A stretch of DNA of 64,000 bases from Streptomyces spinosisporus (GCF_022698145.1 NZ_JALDAX010000008.1:308100-372099); one strand, 5' to 3'. Shown: positions 51,921 to 60,447, counted from the stretch's first letter. Notes: a model not told the origin generated them from the sequence alone. Made by a program: numbers and translations.

Positions 51921-53390
51921 CTAGGAGACGGCGATGTCCACCGAGGGGCGCAGTTTCGTCGCCGCGGACAGGGCGTCGTGCACCGGGTGGGTGGTGAAGG
52001 CCGTCAGCAGGGTCTGGTCCGCGGGGAGTTCGGCGGCCGGGTAGGCGATCTGCTCGTACGCCGACTGGAAGCGCGGGCCCCAGCGGCGGGCGCCGAGGCG
52101 GGCCGTGCGGGAGCAGTTGTCGACCATGTGGGCGACGTTGCGGGCGTGCATATAGGGCAGCAGGGAGTCGACCGCCTCGATGACGGATTCGTTGACGATC
52201 TCCGACCAGGCGTGGCCGCGCTCGGCGAACTCGTCGACCTGGGCGGTCATGGTGGCGACGAAGACGCCGGCCGTGAACGGGTCGACGGGCAGGTCGCGTG
52301 CGCCGCGCCGGGCGTGCACCTCGTCACTGACCGACCACATGGGTGAGCCCCCGATGGCGCTCATCGGGCGGCTGCCGAGCCGCTGTTCGGCGAGGATCAC
52401 GCTGCGCAGCTCGGTACCGTCGGCGACCTCGTCGTAGATCTCGGCGACGATCTCGCGGGCGGGGCCGTACGTCGCGGTGTACGCGCGGTCGAAGACGTCC
52501 TGACCGTCCGGGTTCAACTCCTCGCGCACGGCGCGGAGTCCGGTGTGGGAGATGGTGCGGGCGATCGGCCCGGTGATGTTCTCGCAGGCCTTCTCATACG
52601 CGGTGACGGGGGCGTCGCCGGCGAGGCGGGCGCGGGTGTACAGGCTCTCGACGATGCCGTGCACGGCACCGAGCAGGATGGCGCGTTCGCCGACGATGTC
52701 GGAGAGGTACTCGCCGGCGAGCGTGGTGCGGAAGGTGTACGGCGATCCGAGCGCGACCGACCAGCCGAGGGCGAGGTCGACGGCGCGGCCGTCGGGGTCG
52801 GCGTGGACGGCGTAACTGCTGTTGATCCCGGCGCCGTTGATCTCCTCGCCCTGCCGGTACAGGCGTCGCACGGAGTCGCCCATGCCCTTGGGGCACACGG
52901 CGATCACTCCGTGTCCGGGCGGGAACTCCCCGCCCGTTTCCCGGAGGTGGCCGAGCAGGAAGCCGTGCGAGAGGCCGATCACGGCGCCGGGCTTCAGGGC
53001 GGCGAAGATCTCCTGGTGGTGGGCGGCGAGCGCGGCGTCGGCGATCAGCAGGATCAGCAGGTCGCTGTCGGCGGCCACGGCGAGCCATTCGCCGAGCGTG
53101 CCGTCCTCTTCGGTGAATCCGTTTGCACGGGCGTCGGCGGCCGAGGCGGAGCCCGGGCGCAGGCCGACCGTCACCGTGATGTCCGTGCCGGTCAGCGAGT
53201 CCCGCAGGTTGAGGGCCTGGGCGCGGCCCTGGGGGCCCCAGCCGAGGACGCCGATGCGGCGGACACCGGCGAAGGCCTGCGGCAGCAGCGGGAACAGGTG
53301 CCGGCCGCCGCGCAGGATGGTCTCCGTGCCGCCGGGCACGTCCATCGTTTCGAGGGGGAAGACGCGGGAGGTGTACGCGGTCGAGGTCAT
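51921..53390 (-). CDS. ilvC: Plant-type (class II) ketol-acid reductoisomerase
   Basis: ATG 53390 (MTSTAYTSRVFPLETMD) gives 489 residues, much longer than the roughly 330-residue class I IlvC usual in Streptomyces. Throughout it matches chloroplast KARI: RGGRHLFPLLPQAF, IGVLGWGPQG (NADPH loop), GLSHGFLLGHL with H142, CPKGMG, NGAGINSS, metal ligands D231 and E235 in SDIVGERAILLGAVHGIVES, NESVIEAVDSL with E401/E405, and a C-terminal LRPSVDI. It converts acetohydroxyacids to dihydroxyacids in Val/Ile/Leu synthesis. It stands alone, without ilvBN, and is divergent from an IlvY-like regulator. Confidence 0.92.
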   Translation of the reverse strand: MTSTAYTSRVFPLETMDVPGGTETILRGGRHLFPLLPQAFAGVRRIGVLGWGPQGRAQALNLRDSLTGTDITVTVGLRPGSASAADARANGFTEEDGTLGEWLAVAADSDLLILLIADAALAAHHQEIFAALKPGAVIGLSHGFLLGHLRETGGEFPPGHGVIAVCPKGMGDSVRRLYRQGEEINGAGINSSYAVHADPDGRAVDLALGWSVALGSPYTFRTTLAGEYLSDIVGERAILLGAVHGIVESLYTRARLAGDAPVTAYEKACENITGPIARTISHTGLRAVREELNPDGQDVFDRAYTATYGPAREIVAEIYDEVADGTELRSVILAEQRLGSRPMSAIGGSPMWSVSDEVHARRGARDLPVDPFTAGVFVATMTAQVDEFAERGHAWSEIVNESVIEAVDSLLPYMHARNVAHMVDNCSRTARLGARRWGPRFQSAYEQIAYPAAELPADQTLLTAFTTHPVHDALSAATKLRPSVDIAVS

Positions 53391-53413
53391 GGTCGAGTTG
53401 TAGGCTCCCGGTC

Positions 53414-53463
53414 GGCGTTGCAGCAAGCGCAACCTTCGCATCGGGGCGTTGCAGCGAGCGAAA
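53414..53463. promoter_or_regulatory. Tandem IlvY-like operator pair
   Basis: GGCGTTGCAGCAAGCGCAA (53414-53432) and GGCGTTGCAGCGAGCGAAA (53445-53463) are direct repeats spaced 31 bp (about three helical turns). They lie in the 88-bp gap between ilvC and the LysR gene. The first holds the inverted repeat GTTGC-N7-GCAAC, a LysR-type site. The second is a degraded half. The layout parallels the tandem operators of E. coli ilvY-ilvC. Confidence 0.65.
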
Positions 53464-53478
53464 GACGGAGGTCACGGC

Positions 53479-54321
53479 GTGCGGGACGACCATCGGGAGC
53501 TGCGTCTTTTTCTCCATCTGGCGCAGACGCTGAACTTCGGCCGGACGAGTCTCGACTGCCATGTCAGCCCGGCGACGCTGACGCGGACGGTGCAGCGGCT
53601 GGAGACCGACCTCGGGCACCGGCTGTTCGAGCGCGGGCCGCGCGGGGTGGCGCTGACGGCGGAGGGGCACCGCTTCCGTGAATACGCCGTCCAGGCACTG
53701 GAGTTGTGGCGGTCGTACCGCGAGGAACACCCGGACCCGGCCCAACTCACCGGCCGACTAGGTCTGTTCGCCACGGTCACCGCCTGCCAGGCGCTGCTGC
53801 CCGGCCTGTTGGCCCCCTTCCGCGCCGCCCACCCCCAGGTCCAGCTCGACCTGCGCACCGGCGACGCCGCCGCCGCGCTGGCCCGGCTCGACGAGGGCGA
53901 GGTCGACGTGGCCGTGGCGGGAATCCCGGCGCGGCTGCCGGAGGGCCTGGTGAGCCGGACGGTGGCGGTCACCGAGCTGGTCCTCGTGACCGCACGGGAC
54001 CGTCCCGACCCCACGCTCGCCGGGCCGTTCGTGCTCCCCCACCGCGGGCTGGTCCGGGAGACCGCCGACCGGTGGTTCCGCGCTCGCGGCACCCGGCCGG
54101 ACGTGGCGGGTGAACCGGACGGCCACGAGGCGCTGTTGACCCTCGTGGCCCTGGGCTGCGGCACCGGCGTGGTCCCCCGTCTCGTACTGGACCACAGCGC
54201 GGTACGCGACCGGCTCACGATGATTCCCGCGGATCCCGCACCGGAGCCGTTCACGATCGGGCTGTGTGTGCGGCGGGCGGATCTGCGGCGGCCGTTGGTG
54301 GCGGCTCTCTGGAGCCGGTGA
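53479..54321 (+). CDS. ilvY: LysR-family regulator, IlvY-like
   Basis: GTG 53479 follows GGAGG with 7-base spacing. The 280-residue protein has an N-terminal LysR HTH (RLFLHLAQTLNFGRTSLD, VSPATLTRTVQRLETDLG), very like E. coli IlvY. The effector domain also has IlvY-like phrases (TGDAAAALARLDEGEVDVAVAG, GHEALLTLVALGCGTGVVP). IlvY activates ilvC when bound to acetohydroxyacid substrates. Divergence from the KARI gene strongly supports the same role here. Confidence 0.88.
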   Translation: MRDDHRELRLFLHLAQTLNFGRTSLDCHVSPATLTRTVQRLETDLGHRLFERGPRGVALTAEGHRFREYAVQALELWRSYREEHPDPAQLTGRLGLFATVTACQALLPGLLAPFRAAHPQVQLDLRTGDAAAALARLDEGEVDVAVAGIPARLPEGLVSRTVAVTELVLVTARDRPDPTLAGPFVLPHRGLVRETADRWFRARGTRPDVAGEPDGHEALLTLVALGCGTGVVPRLVLDHSAVRDRLTMIPADPAPEPFTIGLCVRRADLRRPLVAALWSR

Positions 54322-54345
54322 GCCGCAGCCGTTGCGCGTGCGCGG

Positions 54346-55302
54346 TCAGCCGAGCTTGGCGTATTCGACCGCGATCCGCGCGCCGAGCCGGGCGTTGTTC
54401 TTGACCAGTGCGATATTGGTCCGCAGGCTCTCGCCGCCGGTGAGTTCGACGATCCGGCCGAGGAGGTACGGCGTGGTGTCCTTGCCGGTGATGCCGGCCT
54501 CGTCCATCTCGGTCAGGGCCTGCGCGATGACGCCGTCCATGCGTTCGGCCGGGACCTCCTCGTCCTCGGGCACGGGGTTGGCGATGCTGACGCCGCCCGG
54601 GATGCCGAGGTCCCAACGGGCGTGCATCACGGCCGCGATCTCGGCGGCGGAATCCACGCGCATCGGCGAGGTGAAGCCGCTGCGGCGCGAGTAGAACGCC
54701 GGGAACTCCTCGGTGCCGTAGGTGAGGACCGGGACCCCGAGGGTTTCCAGGGTCTCCAGGGTCAGGCCGATGTCGAGGATGCTCTTCACCCCCGCGCTGA
54801 TCACCGCGACGCCGGTCGTGGCCAGTTCGGTCAGGTCGGCGCTGATGTCGAACGTGGTCGGCGCGCCGCGGTGCACACCGCCGATGCCGCCGGTGACGAA
54901 GGTGCGGATGCCGGCGAGGGCGGCCAGCCGCATCGTGGCCGCCACGGTCGTCGCGCCGTGTGCGCCGCGCGCCATCACGTACCCGAGGTCGCGGACGCTG
55001 GCCTTGGTGACGTCCGGCGCGGTCGCGAGGAGCTCCAGGTCCTCGGGGGTCAGTCCGATGCGGGGACGGCCGTGCAGGACGGCGATGGTGGCGGGGACGG
55101 CGCCGCCGTCGCGGATGATCCGCTCGACCTCGACCGCCATCTCGACGTTCTGCGGGTACGGCATGCCGTGGCTGATGATCGTCGACTCCAGCGCCACGAC
55201 GGGACGCCCCTCGCGCAGCGCCTCGCGGACCTCGTCGGTGAGGACGAGGCGCGGGTGCGGGACGGCGGTCGCGGGGGTCGGGGCGGGGGCGGGCGTGATC
55301 AT
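54346..55302 (-). CDS. psuG: Pseudouridine-5'-phosphate glycosidase
   Basis: 318 residues with the PsuG signature set: VALESTIISHGMPYPQN, TIAVLHGRPRIGL, TTVAATMRLAALAGI, FVTGGIGGVHRGA, and a C-terminal TPYLLGRIVELTGGESL. The Lys in the KSILDI region and the Mn-binding aspartate are in place. It cleaves pseudouridine 5'-phosphate to uracil and ribose 5-phosphate. It lies downstream of psuK on the same strand, separated by a 17-bp tandem repeat array. Confidence 0.9.
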   Translation of the reverse strand: MITPAPAPTPATAVPHPRLVLTDEVREALREGRPVVALESTIISHGMPYPQNVEMAVEVERIIRDGGAVPATIAVLHGRPRIGLTPEDLELLATAPDVTKASVRDLGYVMARGAHGATTVAATMRLAALAGIRTFVTGGIGGVHRGAPTTFDISADLTELATTGVAVISAGVKSILDIGLTLETLETLGVPVLTYGTEEFPAFYSRRSGFTSPMRVDSAAEIAAVMHARWDLGIPGGVSIANPVPEDEEVPAERMDGVIAQALTEMDEAGITGKDTTPYLLGRIVELTGGESLRTNIALVKNNARLGARIAVEYAKLG

Positions 55303-55312
55303 CTCGGGCTCC

Positions 55313-55449
55313 GGATCGGGTTGTTCACGGGGATTGAGTTGCTAAGCGAATCGGGTCACTCAGGGAATCGGGTTGCTCGGGGAATCGGGTTGCTCAGGGA
55401 ATCGGGTCACTCAGGGAATCGGGTTGCTCGGGGAATCGGGTTGTTCAGG
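55313..55449. repeat. 17-bp tandem repeat, six good copies plus two decayed
   Basis: Unit GAATCGGGTTGCTCGGG with R/Y variants, six contiguous copies 55348-55449, preceded by weaker units at 55313-55330 and 55331-55347. Copies alternate between GTTGCTC and GTCACTC types in an ordered way (C-T-T-C-T-T), suggesting duplication of a three-unit block. The last copy contains the psuK stop codon. Confidence 0.9.
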
Positions 55450-56611
55450 CCTCGGGGCGGGCAGACACCGGGGCGTTCAACGGGCTCAACGGGCTCGACG
55501 CGGTCGGTTCGTTCAGCGCGTCCTCGATCAGGCGTGGGGTCAGGTCGGGACGTACGGTCGCCGGGCTCGCGACCGTGAGGGCCGCGGCGGCATGGCCGTA
55601 GCGGGCGGCGTCCACCGCGTCGCCGCCCGCCAGCAGGGCGTGGACGAAGGCGGCGAGCATCGCGTCACCCGCGCCGGTCACGTCGGCGACCTCTGCGGAC
55701 GGCGCGGTCAGGAACCGCGGTTCCTCGCCCGCCGAGCTCAGCACGCTGCCGCGCGCCCCGAGCCGTGTCCACACATGGCGGACCCCGCGGTCGTGCAGCG
55801 TGGCGGCGGCGGCCGTCACCTCGGTCGCGTCGTCGCCGACGGGGCGGCCGAGGAGGGCACGCAGTTCGTCGAGGTTGGGTGTGAGCGCGAAGACCGGGCG
55901 GTGCGCGGTGAACAGCGGCGCGAGCAGGGCCGCCTTGGGCGCGCTGACCGGGTCGATCACCACCGGTACGTCGGCGGGGTGGGCGACGTCCATCGCGTGG
56001 GCCAGCACGGCCGACGGCAGGTTTCCGTCCAGGACCAGCATGTCGGCGTGGGCGATGAGTTCGCGGGCCGGGTGCAGGTCCTCCGGGGCCAGCGCTTCGG
56101 TGGCCGCCATGTCCGCGACCGCGACGACCAGGTCACCGTCGGCGTCGAGGACCGCCGTGTAGGTCCCCGTCGGATGGGCGCTGCGGTGCACATGGTCCAG
56201 GCGCACCCCGGCCGCCGCGGTGTCCGCGAGCAGCCGCTCGCCCGCCGCGTCCCGGCCGACGGCGGCGATCAGATGTGTCGGGGTGCCGAGCCGCGCCAGG
56301 TTCTCCGCGATGTTGCGGCCCACGCCGCCCGCCGTGGTGCCGGCCCGGCCCGGGTTGCTCGTCCGCTGTCGTACGGGCGCCAGGCTGCGCACCTTCACAT
56401 CGGTGTTGGCCCCGCCGACGACCACGACCGCGTTCTCCTCGCGGAGGATGTAGCCCCGGCCGAGGATGGCGCCCTTCTTGCCCAGGTTGGACAGGTGCAC
56501 GTTCACGGCGGCACGGGTGCTGCCGAGGGCGTCGGCGATCGCCTGCGGCCCGGCGAGCGGGTCGCGGCGCAGCAGCGCGATGATCTCGCGCTCCCGCTGG
56601 GTCAACATCAT
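55445..56611 (-). CDS. psuK: Winged-HTH PfkB carbohydrate kinase, pseudouridine kinase-like
   Basis: ATG 56611 is chosen (ATG 56608 adjacent, TTG 56620 upstream); no clear ribosome site, so initiation may be leaderless. 388 residues: an N-terminal winged HTH (LTQREREIIALLRRDPLAGPQAIADALG, given as one region 1-55) and a ribokinase-fold domain with GGVGRNIAENLARLG and the catalytic DVTGAGDAMLAAF. With psuG downstream it should phosphorylate pseudouridine to its 5'-phosphate. The HTH may let it regulate its own operon. Confidence 0.85.
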   Translation of the reverse strand: MMLTQREREIIALLRRDPLAGPQAIADALGSTRAAVNVHLSNLGKKGAILGRGYILREENAVVVVGGANTDVKVRSLAPVRQRTSNPGRAGTTAGGVGRNIAENLARLGTPTHLIAAVGRDAAGERLLADTAAAGVRLDHVHRSAHPTGTYTAVLDADGDLVVAVADMAATEALAPEDLHPARELIAHADMLVLDGNLPSAVLAHAMDVAHPADVPVVIDPVSAPKAALLAPLFTAHRPVFALTPNLDELRALLGRPVGDDATEVTAAAATLHDRGVRHVWTRLGARGSVLSSAGEEPRFLTAPSAEVADVTGAGDAMLAAFVHALLAGGDAVDAARYGHAAAALTVASPATVRPDLTPRLIEDALNEPTASSPLSPLNAPVSARPEA

Positions 56612-56655
56612 ACTGACCAAAATAAAGGGGCTTTATCGAAGTAAGCAAGGGGTGA

Positions 56656-57111
56656 TCACCCGGTGCTTCTCCCGAGGTCGAGCCGTGCCACGCGCTCCAC
56701 GTTCTGCCGGTCCTCGGCGTCCTCGCTCGCCTCCGCTGCGAACCAGGCGTCGAGGATCTCCTTGAGCAGCGGCTCGGACGTCAGCCGCAGGCTGAGCGCG
56801 AGCGCGTTGGCGTCGTTCCAGCGGCGGGCGCCGTCCGCGGTGTACGCGTCCGTGCACAGCGCGGCCCGCACGCCGGGCACCTTGTTCGCGGCGATGGAGG
56901 CTCCCGTGCCGGTCCAGCAGCACACGACCGCCTGGTCCGCGGCACCCTCGGCGACCTCGCGCGCGGCGGCCTCCGAGCAGGCGGCCCACTGGGGATCGTC
57001 GCCGGGGCTCAGCGCACCGTGGGGCACGACCTGGTGACCGCGCCGTCGCAACTCCGCGACCAGCAGGTGCGCCACGGGTTCGTCCATGTCGGAGGAGACG
57101 GAGATCCGCAT
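56656..57111 (-). CDS. rpiB: RpiB/LacA/LacB-type sugar-phosphate isomerase
   Basis: 151 residues of the RpiB fold: MRISVSSDMDEPVAHLL, DQAVVCCWTGTGASIAANK (catalytic Cys plus anion hole), VRAALCTDAYTA, RRWNDANALALSLRL. Such enzymes isomerise ribose 5-phosphate and ribulose 5-phosphate (or allose/galactose 6-phosphates). It lies 44 bases upstream of psuK on the same strand. Since PsuG releases ribose 5-phosphate, an RpiB partner would pass it to the pentose phosphate pathway. Confidence 0.85.
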   Translation of the reverse strand: MRISVSSDMDEPVAHLLVAELRRRGHQVVPHGALSPGDDPQWAACSEAAAREVAEGAADQAVVCCWTGTGASIAANKVPGVRAALCTDAYTADGARRWNDANALALSLRLTSEPLLKEILDAWFAAEASEDAEDRQNVERVARLDLGRSTG

Positions 57112-57187
57112 GCCCGGAGACTAACGCCGTCACGGCCGATCCCCCAGTGCGCGAGGGCGGGCCGGTCCGCCCCCGCGCGCCCCCTCC

Positions 57188-58426
57188 TCAGCCCAGCACC
57201 CCCAACGGGTCGTCCAGTACCGGCTGCCACGCCAGTTCCGCCGCGCCGACCAGGCTGTTGTGGTCGAGGGTGCAGGGGAGGATGGGGACGCCGCCACTCT
57301 GGCCCCAGAGGCTGCGGTCGGCCACGACGGCGCGCAGGCGGTCGGGGTCGGCGTTCAGCAGGGTGCGGTGGAGGCCGCCGAGGATGATGCGGTCGGGGTT
57401 CAGGATGTTGACCAGGCCCGCGAGGCCGAGTCCGAGGCGGTCGATGAGCACCTCGGTGGCCGTACGGACGGACGGGTCGTCGTAGTGATGGCGGATCAGG
57501 TCGATGGCCTGCTGCAGGAGGGAGACCTCCGGGCCGGGGTCGCGTCCTGCCGCCGTGAGCAGGGCCAGCGGGTCGGCCTCCACGTCGAGACAGCCGCGGC
57601 CGCCGCAGTGGCAGGGGCGGCCCTCGGGGTTGACGGTGAGATGGCCGACCTCCAGGGCCAGTCCCGAACTGCCCGTGTGCAGACGGCCGTCCAGCACCAG
57701 CGCGCCGCCCACACCGCGGTGGCCGGTGGCCACGCACAGCAGGTCACGGGCTCCGCGTCCGGCGCCGTGCCGGTGCTCGGCGAGGGCGGCGAGGTTGACG
57801 TCGTTGCCCGCGAAGGCGGGTCCGTCGATCCCGGCCTCGCGTACGCGCTCGGCGAAGATCCGGCGGACCGGCGCGCCCACCGGCCACGCCAGATGCAGCG
57901 GGTTCAGCGCCAGGCCGTCGGGCTCGGCGACCGCGGACGGCACGGCCAGCCCGGCGCCGACGCAGCGCCGTCCCGTGGTGCGCAGCAGTTCGGCGCCCGC
58001 CTCCACGACCGAGCCGAGGACCTTCGCCGGGTCGGCGTCGACGGTCTCGCAGCCCGGCGCGGTCTCGACGATCCGGCCGCCGAGGCCGACCAGTGCCGCC
58101 CGGAAACCGTCGGCGTGCACCTGGGCGGCCAGGACGACCGGCCCGTCCTCGGCGACCGAGAGCCGGTGCGAGGGCCTGCCCTGGGAACCGGCCGCCGCGG
58201 CGGGCCGGGCGTCCACCCGGATCAGCCCGAGCGCCTCCAGTTCGGCGGCGACCGCACCGGCCGTGGCGCGGGTCACGCCGAGTTCGGCGGTGAGCACCGC
58301 GCGGGTGGGGGCGCGGCCGGTGTGCACGAGCTCCAACGCGGGCCCGAGCGCACCGCGCCCCCGGTCCAGGCGCGTCCTGGAGGTGGTCCGTTCCCCCGTC
58401 GGCCGGGGGTCCGCCTTGCCGCTCAT
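57188..58426 (-). CDS. ROK-family transcriptional regulator
   Basis: ATG 58426 gives 412 residues. An N-terminal winged HTH (about 20-75: RTRLDRGRGALGPALELVHTGRAPTRAVL, VTRATAGAVAAELEALGLI) is followed by a ROK sugar-kinase-like domain with EVGHLTVNPEGRPCHCGGRGCLDVEADP (the zinc-binding CxCGxxGCxE motif) and a GGLHRTLLN segment. It is the gene upstream of rpiB-psuK-psuG and may regulate them in response to a sugar or nucleoside. Confidence 0.9.
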   Translation of the reverse strand: MSGKADPRPTGERTTSRTRLDRGRGALGPALELVHTGRAPTRAVLTAELGVTRATAGAVAAELEALGLIRVDARPAAAAGSQGRPSHRLSVAEDGPVVLAAQVHADGFRAALVGLGGRIVETAPGCETVDADPAKVLGSVVEAGAELLRTTGRRCVGAGLAVPSAVAEPDGLALNPLHLAWPVGAPVRRIFAERVREAGIDGPAFAGNDVNLAALAEHRHGAGRGARDLLCVATGHRGVGGALVLDGRLHTGSSGLALEVGHLTVNPEGRPCHCGGRGCLDVEADPLALLTAAGRDPGPEVSLLQQAIDLIRHHYDDPSVRTATEVLIDRLGLGLAGLVNILNPDRIILGGLHRTLLNADPDRLRAVVADRSLWGQSGGVPILPCTLDHNSLVGAAELAWQPVLDDPLGVLG

Positions 58427-58461
58427 GTGGGCGAGTCTCCCATGATCCGCAGATACGTCGG

Positions 58462-59172
58462 CTACAGGCCGCTGACTCTGAGTGTGATGTTCAGACGTCC
58501 CGTCAGCCCCAACTCGGGCGGTGCCGTGCCCGGCTGCACCTTCGGCACACCGTGGTAGGCGAGCCGCGACGGTCCGCCGAACACGAACAGGTCGCCACTG
58601 CGCAGCTCCACGTCGGTGTACGGCCGCCCCCGGGACTCGGTGTTGCCGAAGCGGAAGACGCAGGTGTCGCCGAGGCTCAGGGACACCACCGGCGCGTCCG
58701 ACTTCTCGTCGCTGTCGCGGTGCATGCCCATGCGGGCGTCGGCGTCGTAGAAGTTGATCAGCGCGATGTCGTACGCCGGGGCCGGTTCGGCGATGTTCGT
58801 GTCGTACGGCGACACCGGTGCGCCCGGACGCTCCTGCCCCGCGCCCTCCCCCAACGCGTCCCGCACCGCGCGGCGGCCCAGTTCGCGCAGGCGGTCGGGG
58901 AACGGCTTCACCGGGGAGCCGTCGCCGTCGACGACCGTGCGGGCGTAGGCGTACGGGTACCAGTGCCAGCCCAGACAGACCTGCCGGGCGGTCATGGTGC
59001 CACCGCCAGGTGTGCGGACCGTGCGCAGGCCGGCCGGCGGGCGGGCCCACTCACGGCAGGCGCGGAGCAGCTCGCGCTGGTGTGCCGCGTCCAGCCAGTC
59101 GGGCACATGCACCGCGCCGGGCGCGATCTGCTTGCGCTCGCGTGGAAACAGCTCAATCGGCTCGGGCTCCAT
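58462..59172 (-). CDS. alkB: AlkB-type 2-oxoglutarate/Fe(II) dioxygenase
   Basis: ATG 59172 is chosen because GGGAGG is 9 bases upstream; ATG 59181 abuts it. The 236-residue protein has the full set: H151-x-D153 (HRDSDE), H207 (YHGV), and R226/R232 (TGRLNITLRV) for iron and 2-oxoglutarate. YDIALINFYDADARMGMH and LGWHWYPYAYAR (separate pieces) are typical of AlkB. It repairs N1-methyladenine and N3-methylcytosine by oxidative demethylation. Confidence 0.9.
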   Translation of the reverse strand: MEPEPIELFPRERKQIAPGAVHVPDWLDAAHQRELLRACREWARPPAGLRTVRTPGGGTMTARQVCLGWHWYPYAYARTVVDGDGSPVKPFPDRLRELGRRAVRDALGEGAGQERPGAPVSPYDTNIAEPAPAYDIALINFYDADARMGMHRDSDEKSDAPVVSLSLGDTCVFRFGNTESRGRPYTDVELRSGDLFVFGGPSRLAYHGVPKVQPGTAPPELGLTGRLNITLRVSGL

Positions 59173-59229
59173 GCCCGCCATCCTCCCCCACCGGCCGTGA
59201 GCTGCGGCTCGGCTAGCCTTGGCCCCACG

Positions 59230-60372
59230 ATGAACGACCGTATGACAACGCCCTGGGGCGAGCTCGCGCTGACCCGTTTCCCGGAGGACCCGCGCGAGAG
59301 GCTGCGCGCCTGGGACGCCGCCGACGAGTACCTCCTGCAGCACCTGGCGGAGCAGGAGATCCCGCTCTCCGGCACGGTCGTGGTCCTCGGCGACCGCTGG
59401 GGCGCGCTGGCCACCGCGCTGGCGGCGCAGCGGCCCGTGCAGATCACCGACTCCTACCTCGCGCAGGAGGCGACCCGGGCGAACCTGCACCGCGCCGGGG
59501 CCGAGCCCGGCGCCGTCCGTCTGCTCACCACCCAGGACCCGCCGCCCGACCGCGTCGACGTCCTCCTGGTGAGGGTGCCCAAGAGCCTCGCGCTGCTGGA
59601 GGACCAGCTGCTGCGGCTGGCGCCCGCCCTGCACGAGGGGACGGTGGTCGTCGGCACGGGGATGGTGAAGGAGATCCACACCTCGACGCTGCGGCTCTTC
59701 GAGCGGGTCCTCGGGCCGACCCGCACCTCGCTCGCCGAGAAGAAGGCCCGGCTGATCTTCTGCACGCCGGATCCGTCGCTGGAGCGGCCCGCCAACCCGT
59801 GGCCGTACACCTACGCCCTCCCCGACGGCATCGGCCCGGTCTCGGGGCGCACCGTGGTCAACCACGCCGGCGTGTTCTGTGCCGACCGGCTGGACATCGG
59901 CACGCGCTTCTTCCTGGCGCATCTGCCGCCTGCGCGCGGCGGCCGGGTGATGGACCTGGGCTGCGGCAACGGCGTGGTCGGTACGGCGGTGGCGGTGGCC
60001 GATCCGGCTGCCGACGTGCTGTTCGTGGACGAGTCGTTCCAGGCCGTGGCGTCGGCGGAGGCGACGTACAAGGCCAACGGCGTGCCGGGGCCTGCGGAGT
60101 TCCGGGTCGGGGACGGGGCGGCGGGGGTGCCGGCCGGGAGCGTCGACCTCGTGCTCAACAATCCGCCGTTCCACTCGCATCAGGCGACGACCGACGCGAC
60201 GGCGTGGCGGATGTTCACCGGGGCGCGCCGTGTGCTGCGCCCCGGCGGTGAGCTGTGGGTGATCGGCAACCGGCACCTGGGGTATCACGTGAAGCTGCGC
60301 AAGGTGTTCGGGAACAGTCAACTGATCGCCGGGGACTCGAAGTTCGTGGTGCTGAAGGCCGTGAAGCAGTAG
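59230..60372 (+). CDS. rlmG: RlmG-like 23S rRNA guanine-N2 methyltransferase
   Basis: ATG 59230 gives 380 residues, the length of E. coli RlmG (G1835 methyltransferase). An N-terminal pseudo-methyltransferase half (1-190) precedes the catalytic half with VMDLGCGNGVVG (SAM loop) and the N2-G signature NPPFH. The gene ends inside a 15-bp tandem repeat that contributes the last codons and stop. It is divergent from alkB over 57 bp. Confidence 0.85.
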   Translation: MNDRMTTPWGELALTRFPEDPRERLRAWDAADEYLLQHLAEQEIPLSGTVVVLGDRWGALATALAAQRPVQITDSYLAQEATRANLHRAGAEPGAVRLLTTQDPPPDRVDVLLVRVPKSLALLEDQLLRLAPALHEGTVVVGTGMVKEIHTSTLRLFERVLGPTRTSLAEKKARLIFCTPDPSLERPANPWPYTYALPDGIGPVSGRTVVNHAGVFCADRLDIGTRFFLAHLPPARGGRVMDLGCGNGVVGTAVAVADPAADVLFVDESFQAVASAEATYKANGVPGPAEFRVGDGAAGVPAGSVDLVLNNPPFHSHQATTDATAWRMFTGARRVLRPGGELWVIGNRHLGYHVKLRKVFGNSQLIAGDSKFVVLKAVKQ

Positions 60373-60402
60373 GCGGTCAAGCAGTCGGCCGTCAAGCATG
60401 AG
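60358..60402. repeat. 15-bp tandem repeat at the rlmG stop codon
   Basis: GCCGTGAAGCAGTAG (60358-60372, last codons and stop of rlmG), GCGGTCAAGCAGTCG (60373-60387) and GCCGTCAAGCATGAG (60388-60402): three copies in the same 15-bp phase. The downstream copies would extend the reading frame as V-K-Q/V-K-H if the first stop were lost. Confidence 0.7.
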
Positions 60403-60447
60403 TCCCTGAGGCAGTGGGTCGCAGCGTCCGGTCAGGCGGGCGGCCGG

